Source: Seonamhaeicola sp. (lineage in GTDB: Bacteria > Bacteroidota > Bacteroidia > Flavobacteriales > Flavobacteriaceae). Taken from it: a stretch of DNA of 64,000 nt. How positions within the stretch are numbered: position 1 is the first letter of the stretch; the number at the start of each line of letters is the position of its first letter. Shown here one piece after another: positions 60,941 to 64,000 of the stretch. The stretch is from positions 310,001-374,000 of the forward strand of contig NZ_JANQJQ010000021.1 in NCBI RefSeq assembly GCF_028281565.1, written 5' to 3'. The translations under genes were made by a program, and so were the position numbers. The notes under the pieces are model-generated. The model searched no databases. It was not told the DNA's origin and saw only the letters and a program-made list of their open reading frames with translations.

Positions 60941-61531
60941 ATGATTTTACCAATTGTAGCCTACGGCGATCCTGTTTTAAAAAGGAAAGCAAAAGAGATC
61001 TCTCAGGATTACCCTAATCTGGAAGGCCTTTTAGAAAACATGTTTGAAACCATGTATAATGCTTATGGCGTAGGTTTGGCGGCCCCTCAAATTGGGTTGC
61101 CAATCCGATTGTTTTTAGTAGATACAACGCCTTTTTCAGAAGATGAAAATTTCACGGAAGAAGAAAAAAATGAGTTAAAAGACTTTAAGCGTGTCTTTAT
61201 CAATGCCACTATTTTAGAAGAAGAGGGGGACGAATGGGCTTTTAATGAAGGCTGTTTAAGCATTCCCGATGTTAGAGAAGACGTGTTCAGGCAACCGGTG
61301 ATTACAATTGAGTATTATGACGAAAACTTCAAAAAACATACTGAGAAATTCAACGGATTAATAGCCAGGGTCATTCAACATGAGTACGACCACATTGAGG
61401 GTATTTTGTTTACAGACAAACTATCCAGCTTCAAAAAAAGACTGATAAAAGGAAAACTCAACAATATATCCAAAGGAAAAATTAATGTGGATTACAGAAT
61501 GCGTTTTCCGGATCAAAAAAAGAAACGATAA
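60941..61531 (+). CDS. def: Peptide deformylase
   Basis: Def removes the formyl group from new proteins. The 196-residue protein has the three family motifs: GVGLAAPQIGL, EGCLSIPDV with the metal Cys, and QHEYDHIEG with the two metal His and catalytic Glu. An insertion (about residues 70-90, EDENFTEEEKNELKD) between motifs 1 and 2 is common in Bacteroidota deformylases. It is followed after 53 bases by a DUF5606 gene. Confidence 0.97.
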   Translation: MILPIVAYGDPVLKRKAKEISQDYPNLEGLLENMFETMYNAYGVGLAAPQIGLPIRLFLVDTTPFSEDENFTEEEKNELKDFKRVFINATILEEEGDEWAFNEGCLSIPDVREDVFRQPVITIEYYDENFKKHTEKFNGLIARVIQHEYDHIEGILFTDKLSSFKKRLIKGKLNNISKGKINVDYRMRFPDQKKKR

Positions 61532-61584
61532 TATTTGCAATACCGTAATAAACGGTTGATATTTGCGCCTTTCAAAAAAATAAT

Positions 61585-62010
61585 ATGAGTTTAGAAAAAG
61601 TACTTTCAATTTCAGGTAAACCGGGATTATACAAATTAATAGCTCAAACGCGTGGTGGTTTTGTAGCAGAATCATTAATTGATAAAAAACGTATTTCCGT
61701 AGGTATCCAAAGTAATGTAAGTGTGTTAAGTGAAATAGCTATTTATACGCTGGCAGAAGAAGTGCCTTTAAAAGACGTCCTGAAAAAGATCAAGGAAAAA
61801 GAAAATGGTGAGAAAACATCAGTAAAGCCAAAGGACAGTAAAGACGAACTCGAAGAATACTTCTTTAATGTTCTGCCGGATTATGATGAAGACAGAGTGT
61901 ATGCCAGCGATATTAAAAAGGTCATTCAGTGGTATAATTTGCTTCAGCAACATGATATGCTGGGCTTTTTAGATGATGACAATGATGCTGCATCAGACGA
62001 AGAAGAATAA
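61585..62010 (+). CDS. DUF5606 domain protein
   Basis: The 141-residue protein starts MSLEKVLSISGKPGLYKLIA and continues QTRGGFVAESLIDKKRISVG, the pattern of the DUF5606 family, which I associate with Bacteroidota and the ruvX-def neighbourhood. The first ~65 residues look like an SH3-like barrel; the rest is helical and the end is acidic (DDDNDAASDEEE). Function unknown. A strong terminator follows. Confidence 0.8.
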   Translation: MSLEKVLSISGKPGLYKLIAQTRGGFVAESLIDKKRISVGIQSNVSVLSEIAIYTLAEEVPLKDVLKKIKEKENGEKTSVKPKDSKDELEEYFFNVLPDYDEDRVYASDIKKVIQWYNLLQQHDMLGFLDDDNDAASDEEE

Positions 62011-62017
62011 ATGTTCA

Positions 62018-62044
62018 AAACCTCCTGAAACGGGAGGTTTTTTT
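62018..62044 (+). terminator. Terminator after the DUF5606 gene
   Basis: AAACCTCC (62018-62025) pairs with GGGAGGTTT (62032-62040), followed by T residues. Confidence 0.85.
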
Positions 62045-62112
62045 ATATCTATGTTGTAAGGTTTACTTTGGTTTTTCGACACACATGTCATTAACAAATA
62101 AAGACTGGCTTA

Positions 62113-62784
62113 ATGAATTCGCTATGGTTTTTTGACGATGTAAACCTCTTTAAAGTACTGTGCCCGCATAAATATAAAGCCTATAAAGCGGCACATGATT
62201 TTGATTCCTATAAAAAGAAAGACTACATCTATTTTGAAGCAGACTCATCCAATAAGGTTTACCTCATAGAGAAGGGTAAGGTAAAAATAGGGTATTATAA
62301 TGAAGACGGCATTGAAGTGGTGAAATCTATTTTAACCCGTGGCGATCTGTTTGGCGAAACAGCTATTTTAGGTGAATCCAAACGAGAAGAATTTGCACAG
62401 TCAGTTGATAATGCTACAAGTATATGCCCTATAGGTGTGGAAACCATGCACAGCTTAATGCGGGATAATCAAACATTCAGTTTAAAGATCTATAAGCTTA
62501 TTGGGTTTAAATTACGCAAGCTGGAAAGACGTTTGCAAATATTATTATTTAAAGATGCCAAGACCAGATTGATTGAGTTTTTAGAAGAATTGTGTGCAGA
62601 TTACGGATATGACTGTGAAAAAACAGGAGATAAAGTCATTCATCACCCCTATACCCAAAGAGATATTGCTTCCTTAATAGGTACTTCCAGGCCAACACTT
62701 AACATATTATTAAACGAGCTAAAGGAAGAAAACATCATAGAGTTCAGCCGAAAAGAAATAAGAATCCACAAAAAAATTGCCTAG
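62113..62784 (+). CDS. Crp/Fnr-family transcriptional regulator
   Basis: The 223-residue protein has a cyclic-nucleotide-binding-type beta-roll (YIYFEADSSNKVYLIEKGKV; RGDLFGETAILGESKREEFA), a dimer helix, and a winged HTH with recognition helix in YTQRDIASLIGTSRPTLNIL. It lacks the N-terminal cysteines of oxygen-sensing Fnr, and the phosphate cassette is GETAIL-like without a clear cAMP Arg-Ser pair, so its signal is unknown. It may act on nearby genes, but no target palindrome was identified. Confidence 0.92.
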   Translation: MNSLWFFDDVNLFKVLCPHKYKAYKAAHDFDSYKKKDYIYFEADSSNKVYLIEKGKVKIGYYNEDGIEVVKSILTRGDLFGETAILGESKREEFAQSVDNATSICPIGVETMHSLMRDNQTFSLKIYKLIGFKLRKLERRLQILLFKDAKTRLIEFLEELCADYGYDCEKTGDKVIHHPYTQRDIASLIGTSRPTLNILLNELKEENIIEFSRKEIRIHKKIA

Positions 62785-62860
62785 TGTTAGGTAGCTAACA
62801 TTTTATAAGACCTTCACCATTTAATTTTGAAGTATTAAATAACTTTAAAAATTAAGAGTG

Positions 62861-63730
62861 ATGATAAAAAAAGTATTTCTGGCGGTTTTGACTATAGGGT
62901 TTTTAACCGTTTCATGTAGTGATGATGACAACCCGATAAAAACATCAAGATTGACCTTAAATCTGGATGGTTTAGAAGCGTTAGGTCCGGATTTTGTTTA
63001 TGAAGGCTGGATTATTGTTGATGGCTCACCGGTTTCAACAGGCACATTTTCTTCGGTTAGTTTTCCGCAAACATTTAATGTTAACAGGTCTCAGTTAAGA
63101 AAGGCAACCACCTTTGTACTCTCCATTGAGCCGGCTGTTGATCCGGACCCGGCACCGGCAGCTACAAAAATTTTGGCAGGTGATTTTTCAGGAAATGAAG
63201 CCAGTGTAAGTTCCAGTGGCATTGTTGGAGATTTTAGTACTTCGTCGGGAAAATACATTTTGGCAACGCCTACAGATACCGATGATACCAATGAAGCCAG
63301 CGGTGTTTGGTTTTTAGATAACTCCGGTGGAAGTCCTGTAGCCGGGTTAAATTTACCCGCATTATCGGCCGGTTGGAAATATGAAGGTTGGGTGGTGTTT
63401 GATGGTACACCAATAACCACAGGAACGTTTACCATGGTAGATACCGCCGATGATAATGCCGCAACATCTATGTTCAAGGGCGATGCAAATAACGGACCGG
63501 CATATCCAGGAGAAGATTATTTACAAAATGCGCCTGCAGGTTTAACATTCCCAACAGATCTGAAAGGAAGAACCGTGGTTATTTCGGTGGAGCCGGATCC
63601 TGATAACAGTGCCGCACCATTTACCTTAAAGCCATTAGCCCATATGGTTCCTAATGATGCTATGAACCATACAGTAATTATGATGGGAGACGGACCGGTA
63701 AAAGGTTTAACCGGAATGGTTTCCAGATAA
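62861..63730 (+). CDS. Lipoprotein with two tandem homologous domains
   Basis: The 289-residue protein has a lipoprotein signal (MIKKVFLAVLTIGFLTVSC, Cys19) and an acidic SDDDN start. Two halves are clearly related: LGPDFVYEGWIIVDGSPVST then GTFSSV, and LSAGWKYEGWVVFDGTPITT then GTFTMVD; each ends with a similar VVISVEP/FVLSIEP segment. The pattern YEGWxxxDGxPxxTGTF resembles the anti-sigma-K-like fold used in some extracellular proteins. Function unknown. It ends at a strong terminator. Confidence 0.7.
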   Translation: MIKKVFLAVLTIGFLTVSCSDDDNPIKTSRLTLNLDGLEALGPDFVYEGWIIVDGSPVSTGTFSSVSFPQTFNVNRSQLRKATTFVLSIEPAVDPDPAPAATKILAGDFSGNEASVSSSGIVGDFSTSSGKYILATPTDTDDTNEASGVWFLDNSGGSPVAGLNLPALSAGWKYEGWVVFDGTPITTGTFTMVDTADDNAATSMFKGDANNGPAYPGEDYLQNAPAGLTFPTDLKGRTVVISVEPDPDNSAAPFTLKPLAHMVPNDAMNHTVIMMGDGPVKGLTGMVSR

Positions 63731-63774
63731 TGTAAATTGTTATATAGAAGGATTAATTGTTTTTTTTAGATTTG

Positions 63775-63810
63775 AAGCATGGTTTCAATAAAGAGACCAT
63801 GCTTTTTATT
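63775..63810 (+). terminator. Terminator of the duplicated-domain lipoprotein gene
   Basis: GCATGGTTTC (63777-63786) pairs with GAGACCATGC (63793-63802) with one G-U pair, followed by TTTTTATTT. Confidence 0.85.
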
Positions 63811-63818
63811 TGTAAAAC

Positions 63819-64000
63819 ATGCGTTTTAAAAAACCCAAATTAAAAGATATACTGTTTTTAGTGATTGTTGCCGTTTTGATCATACCTCAAACCAGGAAAC
63901 CTGTTCAAATATTTATAAATAAAGGGTTGGCCCTTATTAGTCCATCTGTTTTAAGTGATGAAAAGCAAAAAGACTTAACAACGTATAACTGGGAACTGAA
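63819..64000 (+). CDS. TlpA-like thioredoxin-family protein, N-terminal part only
   Basis: ATG 63819 opens a frame still open at the window's end (60 full codons). It has a basic start, one hydrophobic helix (ILFLVIVAVLIIPQTR) and a stretch with ALISPSVLSDEKQKDLTTYN and W, the N-terminus I associate with membrane-anchored TlpA/ResA-like disulfide proteins of flavobacteria. The CxxC motif would lie beyond the window. The identification is therefore tentative. Confidence 0.55.
   Translation, partial: MRFKKPKLKDILFLVIVAVLIIPQTRKPVQIFINKGLALISPSVLSDEKQKDLTTYNWEL

Noticed and set aside
1-64000. CRISPR array, tRNA or rRNA genes
   Set aside because: No regularly spaced direct repeats or recognisable tRNA/rRNA sequence was found on either strand by eye.

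Overview
The window is chromosomal DNA from a member of the Bacteroidota, almost certainly the family Flavobacteriaceae. The evidence is low GC by eye, promoter boxes of the TAnnTTTG type instead of sigma-70 boxes, few Shine-Dalgarno sites, four type IX secretion (T9SS) type B cargo proteins with the gliding-motility-style C-terminal domain, a bTHX ribosomal protein, a DnaJ with only two CxxCxGxG motifs, and a TerB-like/uvrB pair. I cannot name the genus. Gene order looks chromosomal. No tRNA, rRNA, CRISPR array, phage or intact transposase was seen.

Layout. 0-5.4 kb: coaD (cut by the left edge), ddl, a PASTA protein with rluD, yaaA, and a membrane TPR protein. 5.4-9.2 kb: bTHX, a secreted GH2 beta-mannosidase-like enzyme and a uracil-DNA glycosylase-superfamily gene. 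9.2-9.85 kb: a small toxin-antitoxin insertion with a broken toxin. 9.9-14.3 kb: a VanZ-like protein, two lipoproteins (DUF1080 and YceI), grpE-dnaJ, then several hairpins. 14.4-18.8 kb: a tight four-gene operon (ABC ATPase, ABC permease, MscS channel, sigma-54-type response regulator). 18.8-29.5 kb: mixed housekeeping genes (PPK2, DinB-like, amino acid permease, lysA, sucC, TerB-like, uvrB). 29.5-45.7 kb: four giant to large T9SS type B surface proteins in a row, all on the minus strand, built from a shared ~85-residue repeat. 45.7-53.1 kb: ABC-2 exporter pair, a possible kinase-like protein, a pRiA4b ORF-3-like protein, heme A synthase, GNAT, CCA-adding enzyme, a GxxExxY cassette and a TsaC/Sua5 protein. 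53.1-58.6 kb: a surface-glycan island (glf, WbbI-like galactofuranosyltransferase, KdkA/WaaP-like kinase, two GT2 enzymes, a TupA-like ATP-grasp). 58.7-64 kb: dapD, a small secreted protein, ruvX, def, a DUF5606 protein, a Crp/Fnr regulator, a duplicated-domain lipoprotein and a TlpA-like gene cut by the right edge.

How genes relate. ddl, lysA and dapD serve peptidoglycan precursor synthesis, although they lie in separate transcription units. glf would make UDP-galactofuranose for the adjacent transferase. The MscS operon places an export pair, a tension-gated channel and an enhancer-binding regulator under one promoter.

The most unusual observations are: (1) a toxin-antitoxin module lying between two diverged copies of the last 48 bases of the glycosylase gene, with a nonsense codon in the toxin; (2) a 426-bp GxxExxY cassette bounded by 22-bp inverted repeats that sits flush between two genes; (3) a perfect 20-bp inverted repeat entering the -7 box of the PASTA-rluD promoter; (4) an 11/6/4/2 copy-number series of one repeat across the four T9SS proteins, two of which share most of their C-terminal half; (5) several families of dispersed intergenic repeats, one of them translated inside a gene; and (6) a conserved-looking unknown protein with faint kinase-like catalytic motifs.
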